A stretch of DNA of 52,500 nucleotides, taken from Anaeromyces robustus. Its lineage: Eukaryota; Neocallimastigomycota; Neocallimastigomycetes; Neocallimastigales; Neocallimastigaceae. This document shows, in pieces, positions 1 to 12,884 of the stretch. The DNA is taken from the NCBI GenBank assembly GCA_002104895.1, contig MCFG01000068.1, forward strand, positions 1 to 52,500. The letters are read 5' to 3'. The position numbers were made by a program, and so were the translations under genes. Numbering within the stretch: position 1 is the first letter of the stretch; each line of letters begins with the position of its first letter. A model generated the notes under the pieces. That model ran no database searches. It saw only the letters and a list, made by a program, of their open reading frames with translations, and was not told the origin of the DNA.

Positions 1-134
1 TAAATATTGATTCAATTAAAAATAAACCTTTTAATACTAATTCTTATATAGGATCAACATTTTGTAAACAAAAAGGAAAAGTTGTTAAAAAAATTATTAA
101 ATCTAATTTTCAAATATATTTTCTTTCCATATAG
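1..134 (+). CDS. 3' end of an unidentified protein-coding gene (partial)
   Basis: A frame beginning at base 3 stays open for 43 codons and ends with TAG at 132-134. Its codons look like those of the real genes here: a mix of Asn, Lys, Ser, Gly, Cys, Phe and Thr, with A/T in third positions, unlike the Ile/Phe/Lys/Tyr strings made by random A+T-rich DNA. The last residues read FLSI. The segment is basic, with several Lys pairs (KGKVVKKIIKS), and has no recognisable motif. It could be the last exon of a gene lying off the left edge. Downstream the sequence drops at once to low-complexity A+T. I do not recognise the family, and a chance open frame is possible. Confidence 0.45.
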   Translation, partial: NIDSIKNKPFNTNSYIGSTFCKQKGKVVKKIIKSNFQIYFLSI

Positions 135-679
135 TAATAAGTCATAATAATAAGTTTTTTTTTTTTAAGGTTTAATACCTTTATATTTTATTAATCTTTT
201 TTCTTCCTTTTTACAAACTAATATAAAAGTTAAACAATTACGTATTTAAAAAAACTTATATAATATATAGAATTAAGTGTATATATGTAAAATATAATTA
301 AAGATTTAAAAGAAAAAAATGATTAAAAAATATTGTAAAAAAATATTTAATAATAATAACATATAAGAACATTGTTCTTGGTGTATAAATAAGAAATCAT
401 ATTAAATGTTTATATCTTACTAAATTAAAAATATATTGAATTATATAATATAAAAAATAAAATTAATTTTAATAATTTAAAATAGAAAAAAGTTTTTTTT
501 TTTTTTTGATGGATGTTAAAAATAATAATTAAAAAAATTAATAATAATTAATTTGTGGAGTAAAAAAAATTAAAAAAATAAAGAATTAAAAATAAATTTA
601 TTATTCTTTTTTGTTTTTAACAGTTTATTTATTTGGATTTTATTTGGATTTTCATTTATTATTTAATTAATAAAATAAT

Positions 680-782
680 TCAATTCAATTCAATTCAATT
701 CAATACATTTTAAATTATTGAAAAAATAAAATAAAAAAATAAAAAAAAAATTATTTTGATTTTGATTTTGATTTTGATTTTG
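680..782. repeat. Two microsatellites: (CAATT)n and (TTTTGA)n
   Basis: A pure pentamer array of CAATT lies at about 680-704, followed at about 754-782 by a pure TTTTGA hexamer array. Between them is A-rich sequence. Both are simple slippage products with no coding content. Confidence 0.85.
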
Positions 783-2342
783 TTAACTTATATTAAATTT
801 TTTTTTCTCTTTCTACCATATAAAAAAATAATTTTGGAAAAAGTTTAATTCGTAATTCATAATTCAAATTATAATCTGAAAATATAATTTAAAAAAAAAA
901 AAAATTTTTTTTTTAATTTATTTTGACAGTATTCATTATTTTTAATTATTAATAATTTTTTAATTATTATTTTTAATTATTTAATTTTTAATTATTTTAT
1001 TTTTATTATTACTTTAACCTATCTTTTAATAACAATAATGAATAATAATAATGAATAATAAAAGAATAATAAATTTATATTTATATTTATATATTAATTA
1101 TTAAATTATAAATCATTTTAATAGTATTTAAAATACTACAAAAAAATAATAACAAAAAATTAATAAAAAAATTCATTTGATTTTTATTATTATATTTAGA
1201 GATTTAGAGAATTACACAGAATGGTTTTAAAAAAAGGTTTTGATTTTCTTTAAAATTAATAACTTTGGATATAGTTAAATGAATGTAATATAATATTTAA
1301 AAACTACTATAATATTTTCTAGGTTTTCTTCTTTTCTTGCTATATTATATATTTTTATAATTATTTTTTTTTACAATATTTAAAATAATACTAATTCATT
1401 TTAACTTATTAATTATATAATTGCATTTATTTATTAAATATTAATTAGAAGAACTTTATATAATTTTAATAATTAATATACTTTAAAAAAAAATTTATTA
1501 TATTTCTTTTTAAGGAAAAACAGAAATAATCAAAAAAAAATAATGAATAATGAATAAAGAAATAATGAATAAAAAAAAAAAAAAAGGTAAAATTATTATT
1601 TTAATTTTTAATATTTTTAATTTTATAATTTATAATATTTAAAATGATCTTAAATCTTTAAAAAAAGAAAAAAGAAAAAAAAAAGAAAGAAACAATTATT
1701 TTTAACTTATTTTTTGATTATTTCATTCTTCTGTTTTTCCTTAAATATATTGAACAAAGTAAAATAATCAAAAATCAAATAATTTTTGAAATAATCTTTT
1801 AATTCTAAAAATCCATTTTTATTAATTAATTATTTTTTTATATTTTATATTTTTATATTTTTTGATTTTTTTTAATATAAAGAAATTTATAATAAATAAA
1901 GTTTAAAACTCATAAAAAATTTTTTTTAATTATTAAGATTATTAATTTAGATTATTTTTGGATAATTTGATTATTAAATTTTTAGATTATTAGATTATTT
2001 ATTTAGATTATATAAGATTTCTTTTTTCTTTTAAAAAATACTTTAAAAATAATAATTATCCATATGTCATTAAAAAAAAAAAAAAAAAAAACTAAATTTT
2101 TTATTTTATATTTTAAAATAATTAATTATCCATCCATTATGTCAAATAAATTATACTAAAATTTTTAAAAAAGATAAAATATAAAATATAAAATATAAAA
2201 TTATATTTATTTATTTATTATCATATACTTATAAAAAAGAAAATAATAACATATAATTTTTTTTTTTACTTTAAATGAAATAAAAATTATGATAATTAAA
2301 TTAATTATTATTATTACTTATTATTATTACTTATTATAACAG

Positions 2343-2412
2343 TTAAATAAAAAAGACAAGAAATACCAGTTAACTTTTATATTTATTGGAATTTCTTGTC
2401 TTTTTTATTTAA
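2343..2412. repeat. Perfect 22-bp inverted repeat (hairpin)
   Basis: The arms 2343-2364 and 2391-2412 are exact reverse complements over 22 bases, around a 26-base loop at 2365-2390. The arms contain the mixed core AAGACAAGAAAT, so this is not the trivial A/T self-complementarity common in the region. Symmetry ends sharply at 2342/2413. It could be a miniature inverted-repeat element, a transcribed stem-loop or a terminator-like structure. No flanking gene explains it. Confidence 0.85.
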
Positions 2413-2708
2413 GTTTTTTTTTCCTTATTTAGTATTTTAAATCTAGTAAGACATAAAAGTATTCAGTATGATTTCCTTTTTTTTTTTTTTTCTCCTTCTT
2501 TTATATATACTTTATTAAATTTAATATATTATTATTGTTTTATTATATCAATATATATTTATATATATTTATTATATTTATCTTTCTTTTATTTTTATAT
2601 TATATTATTATATAATTTCAATATCAATCAATAAATATATATAAAGAATGTCATATCCATATATTATATATATTATTCCAAAAAATTATATTTTTTAGTA
2701 ATAAATAT

Positions 2709-2709
2709 A

Positions 2710-2768
<59 letters not shown>

Positions 2769-2770
2769 AT
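2709..2770. repeat. (AAAT)n microsatellite
   Basis: About fifteen uninterrupted AAAT tetramers. The same tetramer recurs as shorter arrays elsewhere in the window (e.g. 3418-3436, 12850-12885, 39538-39556). Confidence 0.9.
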
Positions 2771-2871
2771 TAGCATTTTATCTGTCCTTTTTTTTTTATT
2801 ATTAATTATGAATTTATTATGTCTTTTTTATTTTTTTATTTTTTTTGACTATGTTTTTTTTTTTATTTTAG

Positions 2872-2980
2872 TAATAATTTAATTATTACCATAATAAGAA
2901 AAAGTCAATCATCATTTTATTCATCAGTTCCATATATTAATCAGTATAATATAATATATTGTATTTATATAATTACCTAA
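2872..2980 (+). other. Exon-like island in the left desert
   Basis: After a strong acceptor-like site (a T-rich tract ending TTTTAG at 2871), a frame stays open for 36 codons from 2873 to a TAA at 2978-2980. Its middle (KSQSSFYSSVPYINQ) uses codons like those of the real genes. Just downstream, 2988-3038 reads as a 16-codon ATG..TAA frame (MGKVPIYSLSTYKKIN). The two could be joined in phase by a 43-nt GT..AG intron at 2944-2986, but every intron in the confirmed genes exceeds 110 nt. No upstream exons were found. This is a possible gene relic or chance. Confidence 0.2.
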
Positions 2981-3662
2981 AAAAAGTATGGGTAAAGTAC
3001 CGATCTATTCATTATCAACTTATAAAAAAATAAATTAAAAAATTAAAAATTTTTATTAATTATTATATTAATATAAATCATATTATTTGTCAAAATAATT
3101 AACCTTATTTTCTAAAATTCTATTGGTTAAAAAATGCTTCCATTTCTACTTAATTAAATATTTTGTACAACATTGAAAAAAAAAAGACTATAAAGATAAT
3201 AAAGATAAAATGCATAGAAAAATAGAAAATAAAAAAAAAATTTTTTTTTTTATAATTTAATAGTATAATATAAAAAAATTGAATAAAATATAATATAAAT
3301 ATAATAATATAATATATTATGTATTATATTATTATAAATTATATATATAATAAATTGTCATTTATAATATTATAAATTAAATTCTATGAAAATTTGAAAT
3401 GTTTTTTTTTTTACTAAATAAATAAATAAATAAAAAAAAGCAAAAAAGCAAACAATTAACCAAATAAAATTTTTAAAATTATTAGAATTATTAAAAATAA
3501 TAATTAAAGTTAAAAAAAAAAGTTTATACCATAAATTAATGAATAAATATTATTAAATTAAATAAATTCTTCATTATTTCATTATTCATTCCTACTAAAT
3601 AAATTTTTAGGTTAAATAAAATAAAATAAAATAAAAATAAAATAAAATTAAATACTATATCT

Positions 3663-3729
3663 TTTTGATTTTGTATGACTAACATTAATTAATAATATAA
3701 GATTACTGTTAGTCATAACAAAATCAAAA
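3663..3729. repeat. Near-perfect 21-bp inverted repeat (hairpin)
   Basis: The arms at 3663-3683 and 3708-3729 are reverse complements over 21 bases apart from one inserted A in the right arm. The loop is 24 bases. The arm core ATGACTAAC / GTTAGTCAT is mixed sequence, so the match is significant in this A/T background. Size and spacing resemble the hairpin at 2343-2412, but the arm sequence differs. Confidence 0.8.
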
Positions 3730-4568
3730 TATAAAATACAAAATATAATATAAACGGAACTTAAAAAAAAATATCATTTTCAAAATTTTTTTTATCTTAT
3801 GATTTTTTTAATGTTTATAAACTTTTTATTAATTAATTTAAATAACAATTTTATTTTATTTTATTTTATTTTATTTATTTATTTATCATTACTATACCTA
3901 AATAATATAAATGACCATTTATAATTATTATTTATTATTTCCATTGTAAATAATCTTTTAGAATTTTTAATATTTTACTTATTAAAATTCTAAAAAAAAA
4001 AAAAAAAAAGAAACTTTAATTATAAAAATAAAAAAAAAAATAAAAACTTTTTTTATTTATTCATTCTATTATTTCCATATTATTCTTTAAATATTAATAA
4101 TAATAATTATTAATAAAGTTTTCTTTTTTGTTTTTTTTTTTTTTTATGCATTTAATTATGATTTTATGAGGCTTTTCTTTAAATTACATTTAAATAGTGA
4201 AATGGTTACTTCTTTAGTAATAAACTTTAAAAGTAAACTATAAAAAATAATATAATTAAAAAAAAAATTAATAAAAAATTCATCAGTCATTGTCAAATTA
4301 AATAATCAATTGTTAAAAAAAAAAAAAAAAAAAAAACATTAAAACCTATTTTTTAAAAAAGGATGTCTTTCAATATAAACATTTTATTATGAATGATTAA
4401 TACAATTCAATTAAATTTATTTAATATTTTGATCTTTTAAAATTAAACCTATATAATGAATATATTTTTTAAAAAAAATGTATATGTATATTGAAGTGTA
4501 AAGAAATATGAACATTTTCATTTATAATATATATATATTATTTATAATATATTAATATGATTTACTTA

Positions 4569-4569
<1 letters not shown>

Positions 4570-4603
<34 letters not shown>
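4570..4603. repeat. (AAT)n microsatellite
   Basis: About eleven AAT triplets in non-coding DNA. This is the same triplet that encodes the poly-Asn tracts of the genes further right. Confidence 0.9.
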
Positions 4604-4604
<1 letters not shown>

Positions 4605-4977
4605 TCTCTTAACTTAATTTAAAGTTTATTATAACTTATTAATTAGGTATTATTTTTATAATCTATTAAATCTATATAAATATCTAATTAAATAACCTTT
4701 TTACCTTTTTTATAATTGAAAAATTTTTTTTTGCCTTTCATAGATTATACTTAAATCAGTAATTATATCATTTATATTTAAAGAATTCATTGTCTATAAA
4801 AATTGTATATATATATATATTTATATAACTTTATAATTTTTGAAATATATATTAATAATATTATGTTAACTTCTATACAGCAAATTGGAAAAAAATAATT
4901 ATTATACATTATTATATAATAACTATAATAATTATTATATTTTAAATATAATTATAATTACATATTTAATAATTTAA

Positions 4978-4979
<2 letters not shown>

Positions 4980-5015
<36 letters not shown>
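4980..5015. repeat. 36-base poly-T tract
   Basis: Thirty-six consecutive T. A second, shorter run of about 25 T lies near 5215-5240. No retroelement or transposon-like sequence adjoins it, so it is better read as a homopolymer expansion than an inserted poly-A tail. Confidence 0.9.
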
Positions 5016-5016
<1 letters not shown>

Positions 5017-5209
5017 ATATACATATATTATATTTAATCTACAAAAATACTTCGCCAATAAATCATTGATTCTAATTATACAGTTGTCTACATTATTTAT
5101 ACTTTATTAATTAATTAATAATTATACTTTTTTCTTCCTCATTAATATATATTATACTTGTAATTTTTAATTTAAGGTATAATAATCATTATGGTTAAAT
5201 AAAAGTATA

Positions 5210-5240
<31 letters not shown>

Positions 5241-7906
5241 GAAAGTCATCATAATATTAAAAATAGGAAATAGGAATATTTATTATATATTATATATATA
5301 AAATTTTTATTATGAGTATAAAGACAAGATTAAGTATAATTATTAATAAGTTAAGCATAAATAATGTGGACAAACTGAATAATTATAATTAATTAATTTA
5401 TTGAAAAAAAAAAAAAAAAACTTTAAATTATATAATCATTGTCAATGAAATAATTATTATATATATATATATAGTATAATCTAAAAAGTAAGAAGTAAAA
5501 AAAAAAAAGTTTTACTTTTTAAAATTATGAAATAATTCAAAATAATAGAAAAAAAATTAAAATATATATTTTAATTTAATCAGTACATGAAAAATAAAGA
5601 ACCTTCAATAATGAAAATTATTTACTTTTTTTATATATATATAAATATATATATCATGATCATCTTCAATAAAATATTAAGCATAGTAAAAATTTATTAA
5701 AAACTTAAAATTTAAAGACAATGCTTATTAATATATGATCTAAAAAAAAAAAAAAAATTGTTTAATTTGGTATATTCTTTTTTTTTTTATTTTTTTAAAA
5801 AAAATTCTATAATTTTTATAATATTTTGATTTTATATGATGTACATTTTATAATATTTAAAATAATTAGATTAGTATAAGACAGTTTTATATTAGATTAA
5901 AATAATAAAATAATAGACATTTAAATTTAAATAAATGTAATTAATAATTATTAGAATTATTAAAAAAATAAAAAGAATTATTATAAAAATAAAAAGAATT
6001 ATAATAAAAATTAAATAAATGTACTAATAATTAATTATAAAAATTATAGTCAAATAATAAAAACAATAATAAAACAATAATAAAACAATATGCTTATAAT
6101 GTTATATATACTTTTTTTATTTTTTTCCTTTTTATTTAATATTTATTAAATAATTTTTTATTAAAATACACACTTTATAAATATTAAATTTTGTCCATCA
6201 TATCATGATCGTACTTTTTGATATTCATAATATTTTATTATTAATAAAAATAAATATATTTGTATTTTATTTATTTATTTATATATATTATAATATATTT
6301 AATTATATATATAAATTTATTAATCCGTGAAAACCAAGAAATCCAAGAAATGATACACAATATACATCATATATATCATATTGTATTATAGTAATATAAT
6401 AATATTTATTAATATATTAATATTACAATAATTTTAATTTTTAATTACATTAATTGTCATCATAAAAATTTAATTCTATATTTTTATTATATTGCGGAAA
6501 TTTATTAATATTTTTAATAATATACATATATACAATAGCACAAATAGATTTTAATATATGATAACATTAAATATAATATAATAAAATAAATGTAAAAATT
6601 TAGTGGCGCATGTATGGTGAAGACCTAAAAATTATTTACATTATTTAAATATAAAATTAACTATATAATTAAAAAACAAGAATAGTTTTGTTGACTATTT
6701 TTATAACAAATAAATAATTAAATGAATAAATAAATGAATGAATGAATAAGTAATTGATGAATAAAATCATATTGAATAAATACTATAATATAAATAATAA
6801 GTTAATATATATATTATTAAAATATTTTCTATAATTTTAAAGTGACGTACAAATTGTGTGCCATAAAAAAAAAAAAAAAAAAATTCTATAATTTTATTAT
6901 CATACATAATACATAATACAATATATTGTGTCGTGTATATTATTAAAATTAAATAATAATAAATAATATTAAATATAGTAATATTGCCAATAAATTATAT
7001 ATATATATTCTATTCTATTCTATTATAATAAATTTTATTAAAAATAAATATATTATAAATTATATTATAAATAATGTATCATATAATGTATAATTAATGT
7101 ATAGTCTTTCAATAAATTGTAAAAATGATTTTATATTTTATTTTTTTTTTATATATAAAACAATAATTTTAAATTTTATTTATTAATTCTAATTTAACTA
7201 TATATTAAAGTTGAATTTAATTAAATAAAAATTATATATTATCATATATTGTTATTATAAACGAATAATATAATTATAAATTTTAATTTTTGTTTATTTT
7301 TTTTATTTTTTTATTTTTTTTTATTTAAGATGTTTTACATTTATTAAATTGACATTTTTATAAATAAAAAAATAAATAAATGAATATTCAAATAAATAAA
7401 TAAATGAATATTCAAAAAAATAAATTAATAAATGAATGAATTTACTTATTTAAATAAATAATAAATTAACATTAATCTATATAGTCTTTCTTTCTATAAT
7501 TTTTTAATTTTTTATTTTTTTTTAATAAATTTTTTTTTTACACTATTAATTATTAATTATTATAACAATAGTCATAATTATATTTTTTTTTATTCATAAC
7601 TAATTATTTTTTAGGATGTAAATGGAACAATAATAATAAAAGTATTTAATATTAATATTAATAAATACTAATCTTAATTGCAAATTAGACTATAACTTAA
7701 CTCATGTAATATATATTAAATATTAAACGATTACATTAAAAAAAAAGTAATAAATAAGTCATAATTAATATTATATTAACTAACTATGACTTTTAATAGA
7801 GTCTTTTATAACTTAATATAGAATTCAAAAGTTACAAATAATAAATGAATAAATAATTAATAAATAAATAAATAGAATAATTAATTATAATAATTTATAT
7901 AAGATT

Positions 7907-8160
7907 AAATCTAAAAATTTATTTATTTAAATATTAATTTATTTATTTATTTAAATCTAAAAATTTATTTATTTATTTAAATCTAAAAATTTATTTATTT
8001 AAATATTAATTTATATATTTATTTAAATCTAAAAATTTATTTATTTAAATATTAATTTATTTATTTATTTAAATCTAAAAATTTATTTATTTAAATATTA
8101 ATTTATTTATTTATTTAAATCTAAAAATTTATTTATTTAAATATTAATCAATTTATTTAT
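7907..8160. repeat. 46-bp minisatellite, about six copies
   Basis: Units begin with AAATCTAAAAATTTATTT at 7907, 7953, 7979, 8025, 8071 and 8117. Spacing is 46 bp except for one 26-bp truncated unit (7953-7978). Copies are nearly identical, which suggests recent expansion. No gene overlaps it. Confidence 0.9.
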
Positions 8161-9910
8161 TTATTTATTATTTATCTGGATTCTTCTACAAAATTATTAT
8201 TATCAATATCAAATTTTTTTTATTAGATCTATTTGTATGGTTAATAAAATAAAAAATAATTTGATGTTAAAATATCTTATTTTTTATAATTAATAATTAC
8301 AATTATAATAATTATAATTATAATTATAATTTATTTTTTTTTTTTATAAATTGTTAAGTTTAAAATTTCGTTTTGTTTTGTTTAAATATTTGGATAAAAA
8401 AAAAAACTCAATATTTATTTAATTATTGTTTAACTATTCATTTATATAATGGAAAAATAATTTAAAAAAAATAAAAAATTAGTTTTGATGGTTTTATAGT
8501 TAGTAAATAAAAAAAATAAAAAAAAAATTCACCAAAATTTTTACAATTATTAACCATCAAATAATCTGTTTTAATTTTATTTTTTATAATAAATAAAGTT
8601 TAAATTAAATTAAATTTGATTAAAATAAAAAAATAAATAAAAAAAAATGAATGACTATAAATTGAAAAAAAAAAAAAAAAAAAAAAAAAAGATTTTTAAT
8701 TATAATTTATGACCTGTCACAAAAATAAATAAATAAATAATAAATAGATAAATAATTTAAATAATTTAAATAAATGGATAAAGTAAATAAATAATTTATT
8801 TTATATTAAATAATTTGACTATTAAATAGAATTATTTATATAATATTATATTATATTATATATATTATATTATATTATATTATATCATTCTTCATATAAA
8901 TATTTATATAGAATTTCTTTATATATATTTTAGTATATTTTAATATATATAAAAATAATAAATGTTTTTAATTAATTTATTTATATATTTATTTATATAT
9001 TTTATTTGGATAATTTTTTTATTTATTAACTTTGTTGACTTTTTATTATTAAAATAATAAATATTTATTTATATATTATTTATTCATTCATTGATATAAT
9101 TACGGATTTTTATTCTAGCTTTTTTTATTAATATTAATAATATTAATATTAATATTTATACATATATTAGTTATTCTATTTAAATTTATTTTTATTCTAT
9201 TTTATTTATATTATTATTTATATTATAATATATTTATAATTATACTTCAAATTAATTATTTAAAATTTTTTTAATTTTTTTTTATTTTTATTATTGATTT
9301 TATTTTTAAGGTTTGTCTTTTTTTTTTTATTATTATTAATAAATAACAAAATAATAATAAAATAATAGTTAATAATAATTAAATAATAAATAATTATTTA
9401 TATATAAATATATAATAAATAGTTATATACTTTCTGTAAAAAAAATTATTAAAATATTAAATAATGATAATTATTTCATATTCATAAATTAAAAAAAAAA
9501 AAAAAAATATAAAAGAAAGAAATTATTCTCTTTTTTTGTATTTTTTAAATTCTTTTTTTTTTTCTTTATATTCATTTTTTTTTATAAATATTGTAATATT
9601 TCATTTTAAGAAAAAATTTCAATATCTTTTAATAAAATTTTTATTAAAATATATTTTAAATAAAACTTTTTTTGAAATTTAGAATATTTTTTTTTTTGTA
9701 AATTATTTATTATAGTAAAATTAGAGTATTTTTATTTTATTATATTATATATTTTTTTTTTACTTAGAAATATATATATATTTTTCAATTTCTTTGAAGT
9801 ATAAAAAATAATATACCAAATATAATAAAAAAAAAAATAAAAATTTTGAAACAACATATTATAATAAAAAAAAAACATTTAATAACAATAATAATAAAAA
9901 CGATTCCATT

Positions 9911-9918
9911 TATAAAAG
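9911..9918 (+). promoter_or_regulatory. Candidate TATA box of the UBE2C gene
   Basis: TATAAAAG, preceded by a short C-containing stretch (CGATTCCATT), lies 66 bases upstream of the UBE2C start codon. The spacing is plausible, but TATA-like strings are common by chance here, so this is a weak positional guess. Confidence 0.2.
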
Positions 9919-9983
9919 TAAAATTATATTATAGTAAAATTTTTTCTCTATTATACCATATAAAATTAATATAAAAGATTAAA

Positions 9984-11430
9984 ATGAATACAACTGAAGG
10001 TTTAAACGTCACTAAAAGGTATTATCAAGATAATACATTTATAATCAATATAAAAAAAATTAAGAAATAGATAATTAAACATTTTTTTTTAAAAAAAATA
10101 TTAACAACAAATGTAATACTTTTATTATAATTAATTATAATATTATACAGATTACAAAATGAATTAATGCAATTAATGGTAAATATCAAATACTTCTTTT
10201 TTTTTTTCAATAAAATTAAAAAAAAAAAAAATTTAAATAATAATATTATTAATTTATATCCAATATTGTTTCAAAATAAAATGTTAATAAAATTTTGATA
10301 TTTTTAATCAATACCTATATATATTTTTACTTTAAAAAAAGATGGCAGGTATACCTGGCGTCTCTGCATTCCCAGAATCAGATAATTTACTTAGTTGGGT
10401 TGGAACTATAGAAGTATGTATCTTTGTTATTATATTAATTACAGTTATATTGTATATATAATGATATCTAATATTTATATATTTTAATATATAATTTTTT
10501 TTTTATCATTTAACAAAAAAAAATTAAAATAAAATAGGGTGCACCAGGAACTGTAAGTTTTTTTTTTTTTTTCTTCAATACGTTATTATTATATATATAT
10601 GAAGGATATTTTTTTATTTTTTTATTCTTTTTATTAATATATATAGTATATCTTTATATATAAATATAAATATATATAGGTATATCATGGTTTATCATAT
10701 AAATTATCCTTAAAATTCCCTGTTAATTATCCATACACTGCTCCAACTATAAAATTCACTACTCCTTGTTTCCATCCCAATGTAGATACAGAAGGAAATA
10801 TATGTTTAGATATTTTAAAAGTAAATATTATATATATATATATATATTTTTTTTTTTTTAATAAATTTTTGATTCATTATCCATTATAATATTTATAATT
10901 TTTGGTATTATTTTTGTGTAATAAAAGTATGAATATAATAAATTAATAAATTTTTTATTATATAAAAAACAATTAATATTAAATAAATTTTAGGATAAAT
11001 GGTCAGCTGTTTATAATGTACAAACTATTCTTTTATCTCTTCAAAGTTTACTTGGAGGTAATTATTAAATTATATAATTATAATAGTTATAATCATAATA
11101 CTTTTAACAAAAATAATAGTATAAATATAAGAAATATAATATTTATTTATATTAAATAATCTTTTATTAAATAAAATTCTATTATAAAATATAGAACCAA
11201 ATAATGATAGTCCATTAAATACATATGCCGCTCAAATGTGGAATAAACCAGAAGGTAATTAAAAAAAAAAAAAATTTGTATATATAAATATGTATTGCAT
11301 AATAATTTTAATGAATAAATTGATGATATTAATTTCTTTTATATATTTATATAATTTATTACATATATATGAATAATTTATAGAATTCAAAAAGCAAGTC
11401 ATAAAAATTCATAATACTGGTCAATTTTAA
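9984..11430 (+). CDS. UBE2C: Ubiquitin-conjugating enzyme E2, UBE2C/Ubc11 type
   Basis: Exons: 9984-10018, 10151-10178, 10342-10413, 10538-10552, 10680-10820, 10994-11057, 11195-11254 and 11384-11430, giving 153 residues. The product is an E2 that takes ubiquitin from E1 on a cysteine and, in this subfamily, works with the anaphase-promoting complex to prime mitotic cyclins and securin. A UBC fold fills the protein: the first helix ([11 protein letters not shown]) at about 11-21, the subfamily signature [19 protein letters not shown] at 82-84, and the active-site loop GNICLDILK with catalytic Cys92. It lacks the ~30-residue N-terminal extension of human UBE2C. Exon 4 is a 15-nt microexon encoding GAPGT; skipping it keeps frame but removes part of the beta-sheet. 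All junctions are GT..AG and in phase. The start is the ATG in AAAATGA, just before the conserved helix. Confidence 0.95.
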
Positions 11431-11810
11431 AATTAAAAAGACAAAAATATAACCTAAGAAAACCCTAATAGCAAAATAATTTATAAATTAAAAATATCAA
11501 TAATTTACCAAAAAAAAAAAAAAAAATAATAATAATAATTATGCACACACACACACACCTATCATCATTAATTTATTAATCAAAAAATTTTTAATTACAA
11601 AAAAATTTTAAAATAAATTTTGTGAATTTACGTAATAGAAAAGAAAAAATAAAGTAAAAACTTATATATATATTTATGTACTTTTAATATAATATATAAT
11701 GTATAAAAGTTTATAAAAAATGTTATAAACTTTTATAAAAAAAAAAAAAATTTTAAAAAAAAAAAATAAATTATAAATAAATTATAATAAATTATAAATA
11801 AATAAACTAA

Positions 11811-12050
11811 GTAAAATAAAATTATACTTTATTTATTTTTCTTTTCATACATTTGCTTCATGGTTAAATAAAAATTATATCTTTTAATTAATAATCATAT
11901 TTGAACAAATAAGATATTATAAATAAATAACTAAATAAATGAAATTAGTAAAATAAAAAATTATACTGAATTTATTTTCCTTTTTTTATATATATTTGCT
12001 TCATAGTTAAATAAAATTATACCCTTTTAATTAATAATCAAATTTGAACA
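11811..12050. repeat. Diverged direct repeat of about 100 bp
   Basis: Copies at 11811-11907 and 11948-12050 share GTAAAATAAA, then ATTATACT, then TTTGCTTCAT(A/G)GTTAAATAAA, then CTTTTAATTAATAATCA and TTTGAACA, in the same order and spacing with small indels. This is a local duplication downstream of UBE2C with no coding content. Confidence 0.8.
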
Positions 12051-12849
12051 TAATAATATAAATTTATCTAAAATAACAAAGAGTATTTTCTAATAATAAA
12101 AGTAAAGATAAGACAGTCAGATTAAAATGATCATAATTTTTTTCCTATATAATCATTTTAATTTTCATAATAAGGATTATATTTTATATCTAAATTATAT
12201 ATATATATTTATTGTTTTATTAAGTTCTACATGATGTGTTCTTTTTTTTTTTTTTTTTAACTATATAAAATATAAAAAGTTTTGCATTATATCGTCATAA
12301 AAAAAAATTCAATTTTGATTTTATTTTAATATTTTATATATAAAAAAGTGATAAAAATAAAATAAAAAACATAAAAAAAAAAAAAAAAAAACATAAAAAT
12401 ATTGTTTAATATTTTATATTATAAAATTTCACTAAAAAAGAATGGAATTCAAAATACTACTACTAATAATAATAAAAAAAAGACAACCAAAATATAATTA
12501 TTAATATTTCCAGTTGTTATATTATCTATTTGTTTAAAAATTTTAAAAAATATTTTTATAAATTCATTCTTATTAAAAGTATATATATTAGAACGAACCA
12601 ATTATATATCTTATATATATAAGATGATAAAGTAATAATATTTATTTTTTTAAAAAGTTAAGTAAAAAAAAAAAAAAAATAGTTTAAATATTTAAAAATA
12701 GAAATTTCTTTTCATTTATTAAAGTTACTCCTTTAAAAAATTTCTGTTCTCTTTTTTTTTTATAAATAATAATAATAATAATATTAATAAAATAATAGTT
12801 TTTAATAAAATATTGGTTCAATTGATATTTATTTAAAAAAGAAAAAATT

Positions 12850-12884
<35 letters not shown>

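Larger units (their letters stand above)
135..9983. other. Left gene desert, ~9.85 kb of low-complexity A+T
   Basis: No convincing gene was found on either strand. The stretch is A/T homopolymers, AT dinucleotide runs and TTAT/AAAT/AAT microsatellites. Islands of higher complexity occur near 2870-3040, 5040-5090, 6320-6360, 6600-6630 and 8170-8240, but no long frame connects them. Named repeats inside it are listed separately. Promoter elements of the downstream UBE2C gene must lie at its right end, but they cannot be told apart by eye. Confidence 0.7.

Noticed and set aside
4980-5015. Long poly-T as the poly-A tail of a retroelement on the minus strand
   Set aside because: No element body or target-site duplication is visible beside it, and similar tracts are scattered throughout.
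10025-10210. Minus-strand frame across UBE2C introns 1-2 and exon 2
   Set aside because: A Lys/Ile/Phe-rich translation of A/T DNA overlapping a confirmed exon on the other strand.
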